A DNA stretch of 64,000 nt from Diphasiastrum complanatum. Its lineage: Eukaryota; Streptophyta; Lycopodiopsida; Lycopodiales; Lycopodiaceae. Position 1 is the stretch's first letter. Each line of letters begins with the position of its first letter. The translations under genes and the position numbers were made by a program. The notes beneath the pieces were generated by a model. It had not been told where the DNA came from. It made no database searches and saw only the letters and a list, made by a program, of their open reading frames with translations. Location: positions 1 to 64,000 of the forward strand of contig MU831559.1 of the NCBI GenBank assembly GCA_029204225.1. The letters run 5' to 3'. Below are positions 1 to 12,200 of this stretch, in pieces.

Positions 1-149
1 TAATTATGTGGACCTTCTTCATTTTCCAGCCGATCCTAGAAGTACCGATCTAAATCTACGCCACTAGCTTCACCTTTTATAATCCATACGTAAGATAATA
101 CGCTTGATTGTCAATGGCGTGTTGCCCTATGATATTGCTGCAAAAATGT

Positions 150-613
150 TTACGGGCCTCGGCTAGTGCCGGTTTGAAAGAAAATATCACTACCGGGTTT
201 ACAGTAGCCAACAGCATTTCCATCATTCTGCATTATCACGTGAGGCACGGTTTTGCTGGGACATAATGCAGTATGGAGAGGCATTTGCGCCACGAACGAG
301 GTTTGTACCAGTCATAGCATACATGTAAAACGCTCCATTAGGATTGAGCATCAAAAAAAAAGCCAACACCAAAATGATTTCCCGTGTCTGAGGTCCACAG
401 CGTTTCAGTGTTGTTAGCTATCACATTCACAGCAGCGTTACCCTGCACTATAAAACTGTACACTCCATTTTTGCTTTCCAAAAAATATTCCGGGTACAAT
501 CTTCCTCCCGCTTGCAGTGTGTCACCGCATATAACAGGAAAAGGTAGAAGTGCAGTGAGAAGGAATGCATTGAGTAGCACCACTACACTAAAGACACCTT
601 TGGCCATACCCAT
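150..613 (-). pseudogene. Bulb-type (mannose-binding) lectin domain protein, frameshifted
   Basis: The ATG at 613 opens a 91-codon frame with a hydrophobic signal peptide (about residues 6-28) followed by the start of a B_lectin domain. Visible motifs are DTLQAGGRL, SKNGVYSFIVQGN and ETLWTSDTG. The frame stops at about 338, just after a run of T (A on the plus strand, 352-360). Shifting frame there restores lectin-like sequence (MLNPNGAFYMYAMTG), and a second shift restores QNDGNAVGY and FQTGTSRGP up to a stop at 150-152. Family members are secreted carbohydrate-binding proteins or the ectodomains of receptor kinases. The length fits one domain without a kinase. I infer a recently broken copy; two sequencing errors in homopolymers could also explain it. 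No neighbour is functionally related. Confidence 0.72.
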
Positions 614-1225
614 CTTAAATTTTTAGTAAGCTAGCTATCTATCACCACAAGGGCCAGGGCTGAATGAGGATGAGAGAAAGCAAATTATTCACTAGAAGAA
701 ATGAAGTTGAGAGTATAGCAAGGTTGTGTGGTAGCTAACTTGGAAGCTCTGAGATTGGGGCTTAGTAGGTTGTTCGTTGCTAACGCGAAGGTGTCGCAAG
801 GGAGCCTCCAAAGTGGTGATTCCCTTTATGGAGCCTCCAAAGTGATGATGCCCTTGGAAACTTCCATATTCCCCCGAGTCTTATTTTTACCTTTATCAAT
901 ATACTTTGAACAACCCTCTATAATTTTATAACTAGGACAATTTAGCGATTCCTTGTAGGCTCACTCACTACTTGCCACATGGCACTTGGTTGAACACTAA
1001 AGATATGTGATATATTTTGCCAATTCCAAGTCAAGGTCAAAACAAAGGAGAGAGCTTGATACAATGGTGACAAAAATATTTTAACTTTGTCGCAATAGTG
1101 GTAAGGTTTTGTGACGATTCGCTAAAAGCAAAGGTATCACGTCCACGTGAGGTATCAAAGCTATGGTATCATGTCATTTTCATTGTGAATTTTTCCATCT
1201 TAATGTAGTCCTAGTATACGGCGAG
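614..1225. other. Non-coding, nothing recognised
   Basis: AT-rich sequence upstream of the lectin copy. A short direct repeat containing gagcctccaaagtg appears twice near 803-845. No RNA gene, LTR or protein homology was recognised. Confidence 0.5.
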
Positions 1226-3320
1226 ATTTTTTGGTTAACATTGATGAAACTATGAATAAAGTAGAATCTTTATTCAAATGGAAATTATGGGAATGTGTAC
1301 CTCACATTGAACATGGTGAGATCTTGTAATTCATAATTACTCTAAAGATCACACATGTGAGATGAATTCTTTTCCCCAAATAGGAGTACTAACATATGCA
1401 TATGTGAGAAATTGTTACTAACATCTAAAAACAAGCATTTACATGTATGAAAAAGAAATTAAGCATATATTGAAGAACTTATGTGATGAAATATATTGTA
1501 AAAACTACACATGCAAGATCGTCTACCATTACTATCATGAATATATGTATCAAAAGTATAATACTTTTAAGGAAGTGACACTCATAACAAACATCTAGGA
1601 CATATCTTAGATATATTTATCACTTAGAAAGGGGATAAGCAAAGCATCAAAATAAGTTTTGAAAAGTCCCAAAACAAATACGAACATATCTCCAAAGCAA
1701 ATCTTTGGCGATGTAAACAATCTACTTACACATTTTTTGAGAGAGTGGCTACTTCTAGAATCTTCACAAAGTGCTGAAATTTTCAATATGGATGCTTTTG
1801 TATCCACTTGTGCTCCTACTAACTAAAATCCAAATCTCTTCAGTATTGTTTTCCAAAAGTGATTAAAATGATTTTTCTCTCTTACATGTATAGTCGAATT
1901 GGATCTCAAATATAAAAGACTAATTAATGTTAAAATCCACTAGATTCTAATCCTGAATATTTGAAGCCCATAGACATGATTACCATTTAGAAAGTTTATA
2001 AAAAGTTGATTTTAGTTTTCAATTGACTAGCCTTGGTCAGATAAGAAAAGTGAGAAATGATATTAATGACATTCAATGAGCATCTCATATATAGAATGAA
2101 GTCCAACTATTATATTCAGAGATGAAATATTTACTAAAGGATGCCCATGTGAGAAAGTGTTGCTATCACAATATTTTTTGGGAAAAAAATATTTATTTAC
2201 ATGTATGAAAAAAAAAACAACATATGATCTATGTGACGGAAACTATAATGATTTGCGAAAATTACACATGTAAGATAGTCTATCACAACTACCGAAAGTA
2301 TATGTATAAAACATATTACATATGTAAGAGAGTGTTACATTCATAACAAATGTATAAGGTATATCTTAAGATATCTATCACTAAACAAGGGGATAAGCAA
2401 AGCCACACACCTAAGAAAATCCCAAAACAAACACACAAGCATATTATCGAACATAAAAGATGACCTATCAGCTCATTTTTGGAGATTGTAGTCATTCTGG
2501 AGGAATTTTGGTTAATCTCAATAAACGTATGAATGAAGTAGAATATTTATTTGAAGTCAAAATATGGGAATATATACCTTATGTTGAACATGGTGAGATA
2601 TGCAAATAACAAACGTAAATCTTAATTAATGTGAAGATCACATATGTGACAATTTTTTATTAAATCCACATTGCAAATTACTACCATTGTCAAATGCAAA
2701 TCTTAGAAAGTGTTGCTATTATAGCTATTTACTTTATTTAAAAACTATTCATTTACATGTATGAAAAAAATATCAAGCATATATTGATGAATTTATGTGA
2801 TGTAGAATGAAACATATTATGAAAACTACACAACCAACTAGTCTACCAATAGTACCATTAACATACGTACAAAGTATTACATATTTACGAGAGAGTTACA
2901 TTCATGAAAAACATGTAGGATACATCTCATACTTATATATCAATCAGCAAGGGGATAAGAAAAGCGTCAAAACAAATAGATAAAATCCCCAAAAATTTTG
3001 AACATATCTTGAAATGGAATCTTTGATAGTATTTTTTGAGAGACTGGCTACTTTTGTCATCTTCATAAAGCTCTCAAATTCTCAATATGGATGCTGGCCA
3101 GTTGCGTCCTACTAGCTAACATCCAAATCTCTCCAATGTTTTTTGTAAAAGAGAACAAAATGTTTATCTTTCTTATATGTATAGTTTACTTGGCTCTCAA
3201 ATATAGTTTACTTGGGACTATTAGTCTTGAAATCCATTTGAAAGGTTTATAAGGAGTTTATTTTACTTTTTAATTGGCTAGTCTTTGTCACATAAAAAAA
3301 ACTGACAAAAGATATAATAA
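1226..3320. repeat. Diverged long tandem repeat, two full units and one partial unit
   Basis: The block at about 1226-2075 recurs at about 2498-3320 in the same order. Shared landmarks include tgaacatggtgagat (1309, 2585), catttacatgtatgaaaaa (1437, 2751), aaggggataag (1629, 2950), the gagactggctact region (1740, 3040) and a segment with ttgactagcctt/ttggctagtctt (2020, 3268). A third, partial unit lies between them at about 2150-2460. The copies are clearly diverged with many indels, so the array is old. I see no coding frame; its origin is unknown. Confidence 0.7.
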
Positions 3321-3728
3321 AACGATGACCTTTAGTGAAGTGTTAAAAGTGTAAAAAATAGCTTGTAGATTCTTGCCACATGGCACCATCCTGGTTGACC
3401 ATCCTGGTTCATCAAGTTTTACAAATACACATACTTAGTTAGGTAAGGATTAGAAGTCAAAGGACTCAATTTAGATAGAATTCAGTGGCACTCTTTGAGC
3501 CCCAAGTTGAGTTCCTATAATCTAGGAGTCCTTTTAGAGCTTGCTAGCTACTTCATTCTTCATTCTATTTACAATGATTGGCTAGTTCAAAAAAAGTCCT
3601 TTTTGATAAATACTCATACATTCAAGTGATTCTCCCATACACCCTATCACTGTCATGTATGATTAGACCAAGAAAAACCAAGAACCTTTGTCTTCAATAA
3701 TTGTGCTCCTCTAACAATTAAGTGCTCG

Positions 3729-3785
3729 ATTGTGATTTGTCAATCACAATTATTAAAACCTGGATTATAATTTGTCAATCATAAT
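3729..3785. repeat. Pair of small hairpins with TTGTCAATC core
   Basis: Two hairpins lie 35 bp apart: 3729-3750, with stem ATTGTGATT/AATCACAAT and loop TGTC, and 3764-3785, with ATTATAATT/AATCATAAT and the same loop. A similar pair in the opposite orientation lies at 37387-37439. Confidence 0.6.
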
Positions 3786-3833
3786 CTATACAATTCTCAA
3801 TCCCACATAATAAGAGGAGGATATATTAGAACA

Positions 3834-4537
3834 TGTTGAATTTCACACGTGTGGATTGTCCACTACATGTACTTGTGATCTCCTAAGGTGTGTAGATGCA
3901 CCAAGATCAAGACTAGATTGAGATTCAAGATCTATCTTTGATTCTATGGCAAAAACACACTACTACATGCATTCAATCACTTCCAACTCTCACTCACACG
4001 TGTGGGAAGTGTTCCAAAAGTATTCTAAGTAAAAACAAGCTGCTCTCCTCGGGTAGAGAGAGAAAAACCATCAAGAGCTCTCGGGTAGAGAGAGAAAGCT
4101 AGAAATTCAATGACACTCAAAATCCACTCAATCTCAAAATCAATTAGATCCAAAAGGAGGAGTACAATGATACTAATAGATTCATGAGCTACCACTATGC
4201 TTAACTATGATTGGATCACACTTTGCCACCTCTTAATCCTATTGGACCATTGATCCATGCACCTCTAAACTCTATTGGACTATATTCAAGCACACCTCAA
4301 TTTTCTATTGGACCTCACAAGGTTCCACCTCAATCCTATTGGACCTCTTAAGCTTCATCAAACAAAAGCATGACACTTGTCTACACTCTAATTGGCACAA
4401 GTTTGGCTCTATTTTGGCTCAATATTGGCATTACAAGTGGAAATGGATAATTTGCCATCTATGCCAAATTTGACCCTATCAACATCCTACACCTAAATGC
4501 TTGACTATGAAATTCTATGAGACCCCTATATCAAACA
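3834..4537 (-). mobile_element. Copia-type LTR, family 4, copy A (lone LTR)
   Basis: This 704-bp segment starts with TG and ends with CA. Its reverse complement matches 41874-42580 along the whole length. The element orientation is minus, judged from the U5-like end with CACACGTGTG (3844-3853) and the CCAAT array in U3. It contains two copies of a ctcgggtagagagaga motif (about 4045-4100). No primer-binding site, polypurine tract or coding region adjoins it, and I find no matching target-site duplication. It is probably a lone or truncated LTR. Confidence 0.68.
4210..4342 (-). promoter_or_regulatory. Periodic CCAAT-box array in LTR U3
   Basis: Five CCAAT boxes (ATTGG on plus) start at 4210, 4241, 4274, 4307 and 4338, giving spacings of 31, 33, 33 and 31 bp. 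Each sits in a repeat resembling TCCAATAGGAnnnAGAGGTG. The layout is conserved in the copy at 42074-42208. CCAAT boxes are usual NF-Y sites; a role in LTR transcription is inferred. Confidence 0.6.
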
Positions 4538-5089
4538 TTTTGATTTACTTTACAATTCTCCACACGTGGGAACATCCTCCACACATGTGAGATTCACTTA
4601 CAAACTTCTATCATAAAAAATACCAAGCTAAATTTTTGCCAATTTCTCACAGAACACATTAAAAAAAAGTGAATATTACTACTCTCCGAAGATGGATGAT
4701 TCACCTTGATTCCTTTCCAGAAGTCAAGTTCCTATCTTTAAGAATAATTAACTCAACCTATGACTCATAGTAGATCCACAAGATTATGCCATTATGCAAA
4801 AATGGATCCATATGAGAACATATTATAATAGATTCCTTTTGGAATCAATATTTTCTCAACATCTCTCTTAGATGTACTTCTTAACACATTCTCTCCCTCT
4901 TTATAAGAAACTTAATGGGTTTTAAAAGATGCCATATCAATCTTGATTAGTAGGAGACACTATAAAGAAGATTTTCTTTACTAGCCTAATAAGTTCATAT
5001 TTATGAGAAACTGATCTACATTAACCATGATATAAATTGACTAAATACCCTATTATGACCAATGGCATTAGTCGATATATTTCCCCGCA

Positions 5090-5625
5090 CCATTGTCATA
5101 TTGACCCAATCAATCTTAGACCTTCTCTTTGGGGAAAACATGTGTGGTCAGATGTTGGATAGTGGATTCCAAGTTCAATTTGATGTGGATGCTTGTTTTA
5201 TTAAGAGGGATGGAGAGATGATTGCAAGGGAAACAAGATTTGGAAAGCTATTTAAGCTAGATCCTCATGTTGAATCCTTGATAGCTAAGAAGGAACTTTG
5301 ACAAATCGAGCTAAATTGGCACAAAAGGTTGGGCCATCCGAACTTCAAATATATGGAGGCAATGTGCGAAGATGCAAACGTCCTTGGTTTGCCCAAGATC
5401 TTGGAAAAAAGTGGTAAGACATGTGAAACTAGTGCTTTGGCAAAAGCACACAAAATGCATTTTCCTAGATCCTCAAGTAGATCATCTCAACTTTTGTACC
5501 TAATTGACTCGGATATGCACCTTTCAAGTACTAAAGCAATGGAAGAGCAACTATGTCTGTCACATATATTGATGATCATAGTAGATACACTTGGATATAT
5601 ATCTCTTGTCTACTAAATCTATTTT
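5090..5625 (+). pseudogene. Ty1/copia pol fragment (protease end to integrase start)
   Basis: The frame carries GQMLDSGFQVQFD and GKLFKL, which match the end of the copia protease region, then a stop at 5299-5301. Next come the pre-integrase His motif WHKRLGHPN (about 5320) and a degraded Cys pair. In a shifted frame at about 5565 the integrase-core segment TYIDDHSRYTW appears. Similarity to the intact element at 7834-14147 is clear but diverged. Both ends are abrupt: AT-rich DNA on the left and a gypsy-like leader on the right. This is a dead fragment; no LTRs of its own are visible. Confidence 0.8.
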
Positions 5626-5639
5626 GTCTAAAAAAAATT

Positions 5640-7833
5640 TGCGACCAAATCAATCACTCAGACCTCAACCGAGCCTAGTGTCATCTCAACCGAGCCCACT
5701 TCTCACTTCTCGATTGAATCACTGCATTGACATCTTGATCGGGCCGAGTCTTGACGTCACAGTCTCAATATCTTGACCAAGCTGAGCTCCTACTTGACAA
5801 TCAACTCCATATTTCACTAGACTTTCACACTAGCCAATTGCCACAACTATCAACCAAGTCCTTTGGCACTACCTCTACCCTGGATACTGTGCCATTTGAA
5901 TACACACAAATCACAATACTCTGATCAATGTTCCTTAATATATTTTACATCCAGAGTGTGTAAAAAAAAAATCCCAATCAACCAAACACACTACAATTCC
6001 ACAAAGGTACACCACCAAGGTACCCCAAACCTTCCACATGGATAGTCATTACGATCCCAATTCCATAGAGGACTCTCCACCCGAGATGGTATCCCCTTCA
6101 ATAGAGGAAGCCAGATACAATTGGTACTCTTGCATGAAAACACAAGTCCACGAGCCATCCACAAACTCTTTCGAGAAATGGGAGCCAACAAGAGCTGAAG
6201 TTGCATATGACCGACCACAATTTCATGCTACTGAGTCTTTTCACACAAGAGCTCACTTCAATGGGGCTTTTGCCAACCACGGTCTTCATACTGAAAAATG
6301 CACACCCAAGCTTTACCTTCCTAAGTACGATGGAAATTAAAAAAAAAAAGAACTAGGAAACTCGAGAACAACTGTGGAAATCGCAGATGGAGTTGCTTAA
6401 CCCAGCAACACCCACAACAAATGGAGAAACTTACAAAAGAGTTTCAAAACACCCTAAAGTCTATACAAAGTTCCATGTCAGGTCAGTTACCCACTGGCCA
6501 GGTACATCATCGACATGACAATACCTGGTGCCCTCATTGTAGGGGTGCACACACTGGAAATGAATGCCCATCTTATTAATGGGTACTAGATACCTCTTTG
6601 ATAAATGTGAAATATGTGACTTCATGGGCCATTCCTCTTTTTATTAGCTACTACAATCCACGGAACTAGCATTACAACTAATCAGAAGGACAATACCAGC
6701 CTTCTAGAAATCAATTTGTTTCACGGAACCCATCACATCAAATCCTCCATGAAATAATCTCCAAGTTCATATCCAAGAGCTGCCTAGACAACCCAAACAC
6801 GAAACTCAGCCTCACCTAGCACTCTTACGTCCACCTCCAAGGGGCCATCCAGACATAGGAGCACAAAAACATCGACCCCATAGTCGATCACTCCTATGAT
6901 CCATCATACCATCCAGATACCACACCCACTTTTGGTAGTTCCGCACACTATCATGAGGATATCTCATGCTCATGCATATGAGATGAGTATTCCCCAAATC
7001 TAGAAACTCCAAGACTGCTAGCCATCCAAGATGGCTATGCAATTGCCCATGGGCCCATGAGCAACAGATGTTTCATCTGTGTCAAAATGGGACATTTCAT
7101 GGTCGATTGTAAAGTAAAAAACCAATACCATGTCGAATGTCCAGAGTGTGTCCAAAAACACAACTTCAAAGATTGCCCCAAGCGATCAAACAGGATCCTA
7201 CCCGCACGAGACATCTCTTCTATACTTGTTAGAGTCCTCACTTGAGCTCAACGCCAAAATCAACAAAAACAACTAAACCTAAAAAAACCTGCTGACCATA
7301 CGAGAAGCTCTCTGATAGCTTTAACATTACCACAAGACTACCCCGACCCACAAGTGGAACAACGATGATACAATGAATTTCGAGATGAGTTTTTGCAGGA
7401 GGAATAGAACATGCACCATCCGTTATCTGCTCCGATCCTCACAAAAGAGAAACCTCTACAGGGACTCAGAGTTTTCTCTGAACTTTTGCAGGCTCAGATC
7501 ACAATGTCATTCCATAGTGCCACAAAATATTTCACCGGCCTCCAAAGCAATATCCATAGAAGTTTTCAGCTGCCAAATATCCCAGATGAATAGTGAAATC
7601 CCAATGACATTTTAGACATTCCTCAAATTCCCATGAATCTGAATATCGGTGTTGCTAAGGGGACTAGCATCACCTTATCTATGCACTACAAAGATTATCC
7701 AATAGAGTCTGTTATCCTTGATAGTTGATCAGGTGTAAACATCGTGGCTTTGTCACTAGCAAGGTCATGGGGGTTCAACAACTTTGATTTGTCATGATAC
7801 AAACTACATATGGCCGATCAACGAGTAACCAAC
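5640..7833 (+). pseudogene. Ty3/gypsy remnant, 5' part (gag, zinc knuckle, start of protease)
   Basis: An ORF at 6038-6340 contains THGLHTEKCTPKLYLPKYDG-like gag sequence (here NHGLHTEKCTPKLYLPKYDG). It parallels the gag remnant at 21.8-22.8 kb, where the same position reads THGAHFEKRTPKLDL. A zinc knuckle CFICVKMGHFMVDC (CX2CX4HX4C) lies at about 7069-7110, followed by a second Cys cluster. The protease region starts at about 7690. Its active-site segment reads LDS-stop-SGVNI at about 7717-7740, so the protease is dead. The copia element inserted at 7833 splits this region, which resumes at 14148. No LTR of its own was recognised. Confidence 0.72.
7829..7833 (+). other. Target-site duplication CCAAC, left copy
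   Basis: CCAAC immediately precedes the 5' LTR and is repeated at 14148-14152, directly after the 3' LTR. A 5-bp duplication is typical of LTR retrotransposon integration. Confidence 0.92.
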
Positions 7834-8695
7834 TGTTGAAAATTGTCACTTCTCACTTGACATTGGTTCATGTAAATATTGATCAAACATTAGAATATGT
7901 TGATGATATGATTTCACACGTGTGGAGCATGTTCCCATGTGTGAAAGGATGTACTTTTCATGTTTGTATATATCCAAATTGATTTTGTATCATTCTAGTT
8001 AGTGTGAACATGAAATGACTAGTTTTTAGTCAAGTTGACTAGTCACCTACAAATTAGCTTTTCCTTGCATGTGCATGAGTAAATGCTCCCACATGGCAAG
8101 TGGATGTTCACATGTGTGTATAGAGTACTAGAAGATAAGAGTTGACCATTTTCCTTAGATCCTATTTTGTAGGGAATATTCCTATATTCTAGGAGACTAG
8201 CTTTTTGGATTTTAGTCATATTCTAGAAGGTCAACTATTGGATAAGGATCAAGGATGGATCAAATGGATAGATATGAGTGATGTGGCACTCTTCACACGT
8301 GTGAAGGCCTGCTGGACTGTACCAGACTCATGGATGTACTTGATCCATAAAAGGATCATCATTTTGCTAAGAAAATTGATGAGACTTTTGCACTCTACAC
8401 TTTTGTGAGATTTCTAGTCATTTGTCTTGTGATTTTTATGCATGATTGCTATCTAGTATCATTGTACTTGTTGTTTCAGGTGCAGGCCGTACAGTGGACA
8501 GTACTCCACACGTGTGAAGCCGCTCTCACTAAAAAATGATGTGTTGATCCATTGCTCTTGCTTAAATCCAAGTGTAGTGAATCTAGATCAAGATCTAATG
8601 TGTAGAACTTGATAGATTCATTGATTAAGCAACCAATAACTCTCTATGATTGTAAAGTACAATCATTATTGTCCTAAAAACTGTAAAATTTATCA
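7834..8695 (+). repeat. Element 1, 5' LTR
   Basis: 862 bp, from TGTTGAAAATTG to AAATTTATCA. It contains CACACGTGTG at 7915, 8294 and 8507. The stretch after ttgtttcaggtgcaggCCGTAC (about 8471) resembles the corresponding part of the element 2 LTR. Confidence 0.95.
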
Positions 8696-8707
8696 TGGTA
8701 TCAGAGC
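8696..8707 (+). other. Element 1 primer-binding site
   Basis: TGGTATCAGAGC directly follows the 5' LTR. It is complementary to the 3' end of plant initiator tRNA-Met, the usual copia primer. Confidence 0.93.
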
Positions 8708-9291
8708 TAAGTAAGAGAGTGATCATTGAATCATAAATCTTGTAAAGATCATTGGCAAAATTTGTTTTTTGGCCAATACTAGTGAGGGCGAGTTCTTCTA
8801 GAGTGATAGCTTGTAATCATTTGGATCAAAACGACTTGGAGGCTGTGTATGTACTTTTCACACGTGTGAAACCGTACAGCAACTTTCAATTCAAGTTACT
8901 TTGTGTTTTTTGGTCCCAAAATCACAATACTAGTTCATTTTTGGTGCTTTTTGAAGCATAGTATTGATCTAGATTCATTCTAACTAATGCCTATGACCAA
9001 ATAGTGTTTTGGATCATTGAAGCATTTCTTTTTAGAGTCTAAGATCAGATCTAAGAGGCTGATTTGTTCAGATCCTTAGTTGAAGTGAAATCTCTAAGAA
9101 AAGTGTAAAGCAATTTTTTTTTGTGAGAGTGAAAGCTAGAAATTTTTGGTAAGATCTTTGAGTATCATTCAAGCTTGTGTGTTAGTTTGATAGAGACAAG
9201 CCTATAGGCATTCTAGTAAGCTTTAGGCCACTTCATAGATCTTTTAAAATTCAAAAATCTTTGTGATTTTTAAAAGAGCATTCATTCTAAA
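8708..9291 (+). other. Element 1 untranslated leader
   Basis: About 580 bp between primer site and gag start with no conserved frame. It holds another CACACGTGTG at 8859-8868 and is otherwise AT-rich. Packaging and translation signals are expected here, but none can be identified by eye. Confidence 0.6.
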
Positions 9292-12200
9292 ATGTCATCC
9301 ATGGGTGGATATTTGATGGAACCAAGTGAGAGACTCACTTCCACAAATTATTCCATTTGGAAAGTGAGAATGGAATCACTCCTAGTGATCCATGATCTAT
9401 ATGACATAGTTCAAGGAGTAGAGGAAGAGCCTCAAACTCCCCAAGAACAAGCCAAATACAAGAAGAGAGCAAGATTAGCTCTACATTGCATAAAGTTAAA
9501 TGTATGCAATGACCTCTTGAAAGAGGTGTCTTCTTGTACCTCATCCAAAGAGGCTTGGGATTCATTAAAGAGCATTTATGAATCCAACAATACTTCAAGA
9601 ATCCTCATGCTAAGAAATCAAGTTTTCCAAAGCATGAAAGGAAGTGGAGAGAGTGGACAAGAGTATGTTCTTAGGATCAAATCTCTTAACAAGGAGTTAA
9701 GTGCAATAGGAGAGAAGATCCAAGATCAAGAACTAGTACAAATCATTTTGAATGGTCTAAGTGATGAGTTTACCAACTTAGTCCAATCATTTGCCATTCA
9801 AGACTCTCTTCCATCCATTGAAAAGTTGCACAATGTTCTTGTGGCCGAGGAGAGTAGGCTTCTACACCTCAAGACAAGAATGGATAGCATGTCACTTAAT
9901 GGAGGAGAGGAGAAAGCTAACTTTACATCTAAAGGCAAGAAAAAGCAAAATCCATTCAAGAAAAATCAAGGCAAGGAGGCCGAGATGAAGAATGGAGGAT
10001 CTACCTCCAAAGGCAAAGTGAAGAACAAGGCAAAACTAAAGTGTTTCTTTTGTGGAAAGAAAGGACACTTTGCCTCAGAATGCTACTTGAAGAAGAATCA
10101 ACAAGCCAAAGGAGATCAAGGGAACATTGCTCAAGAGGAAGAATATGAGGATGGATTCAACACATCCTTAATGGTTGCATCTACACCAACTTCAAGTCAA
10201 GACACATGGTGGATAGATAGTGGGGCTAGTTCCCACATGTCCTTTAACAAGCATTATTTTTCTACTCTTCTATCTTGTAATGACTCTAAGAAGTCAATAT
10301 ACACTGCTAGTGATCAAGCATGCAAGATAGATGGCATAGGATCTATACCTCTTTGTTTAGGCACATCTAAAAGGATAGATCTAGATAATGTTTTGTATGT
10401 TCCTACCATTTCAAGAAACTTGCTTAGTGTAGGACAATTAATGGACAATGGACTAGATGTACATTTCAAGAATGGAGTTTGTTCCATCTTGAAAAATGAT
10501 AAGTGCATAGCTAGTGGCATTAAGCAAGGTAGACTTTTCAAGTTGGATGCTAATGTTGCAAGTGAAAGTGTGAACTTGGCTAGGGAGGAGCTAACTCAAG
10601 TGGAGCTTTGGCATAAGAGATTAGGCCATCCTAATCTTCAATCTATGGAGTCAATGGCAAGCAAGGAACTAGCTCTCGGCCTACCAAGAGCTTTCAAGAA
10701 GTGTGGAAAAATGTGTGAGGCATGTGGCCTTGCAAAGTCACACAAATCTTCTTACAAGAAATCTTCATCAAGATCTCTCTCTCCCTTGGATCTCATACAT
10801 TCTGATGTACATAGTTTTTCACATGCAAGTAATGGAGGTGCCTTGATGTATGTAACTTTTATAGATGATTGTACTAGATTCACATGGATTGAGTTACTAT
10901 CAAAGAAAAATCTTGTTTATGAAGCTTTCATTAAGTTCAAGTCTCTAGTAGAGAAACAACTTAGTACTTCTATCAAAGCACTAAGATGTGATAATGGAGG
11001 AGAGTACACCTCCAATAAAATGAAAGACTTTTGTGAGATCAATGGTATTAAGTTACAATACACTTGTTCCTACACCCCTCAACAAAATGGGGTGGCCGAG
11101 AGGAAAAATAGGAGTCTATGTGAGTGTGCAAAGTCCTTGAGGCTTGATGCATCACTTCCCATCTCATTTTGGGGAGAAGCCATAACATGTGCTAATTATT
11201 TGTGTAATAGACTTCCTAGTAGTGCTATAGATGGGATCTCACCTTATCAAGCCTTGTTTGATAAGAAACCCAATGTAAAATATTTTAAGATCTTTGGATG
11301 TACTTGTTATGTACACATTCCTTTGGAGACTAGAAGGAAAGAAGATGCTACCTCCTTCAAAGGAATCTTTGTTGGCTATGGAGAAAATAGCAAGGGATAT
11401 AGGATATATGATCCTACATCCAAGAAAGTAAAGGTAAGCAAGGATGTACTTTTTGATGAGTCACAATTTGCTAAGAGCTTGTCAAATGGATCTAACCCAT
11501 TGTGCATTGAAGATCTTGACAAATCCGAGGAGGATCTTGACAAACCCGAGGAGGATCATGACAAACCCGAGGATGGAGATTTGGATCCAAGTCAAAAGGG
11601 GCCAAGAAGATCATCAAGGAGCAAGGCCGAGCCCTCAAGGCTTACCTATGTGGACAAGGGAAAGCAAAAGGAAGGCTCTACATCTTCTACCTCTTACTCT
11701 TTTTTAGCTACATTGATTGAAGAACCATCATCTTTTGAAGAAGCATGTAAATCTAAAGTTTGGAGAGATGCAATGCAAGTAGAGTATGATGCATTAGAAG
11801 AAAATCATACTTGGAATCTTGTAAATCTTCCAAGAGGAAAGAAACCACTTGCATGTAAGTGGATTTATAGAATTAAGTACAATCAAGATGGATCTATTAG
11901 TAAATACAAAGCTAGGCTTGTTGCTAAGGGATTTCTTCAAATAAAAGGATTGGATTATGAAGAAACATTTGCACCTGTAGCTAAGCTTGTAACTATTAGA
12001 TTAATCATTTGCATTGCTACTTTGTTCAAATGGGATCTCTACCAAATGGATGTGACAAATGCCTTCTTGAATGGCTTCTTAGAAGAGGAAATCTACATGA
12101 TGCAACCCGAGGGCTTCATCAAGATTGGTGAGGAGCAAAAGGTGTGCTACTTAAGGAAGAGCCTATATGGCTTGAAGCAAGCACCTAGAGCTTGGTACTC

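Noticed and set aside
3834-4537. Pairing with 41874-42580 as the two LTRs of one element
   Set aside because: They are in opposite orientation and 37 kb apart; they are separate insertions of one family.
8205-8408. A 67-codon ORF repeated exactly at 13657-13860
   Set aside because: Both lie wholly inside the identical LTRs of element 1; the frame has no domain and repeats only because the LTR does.
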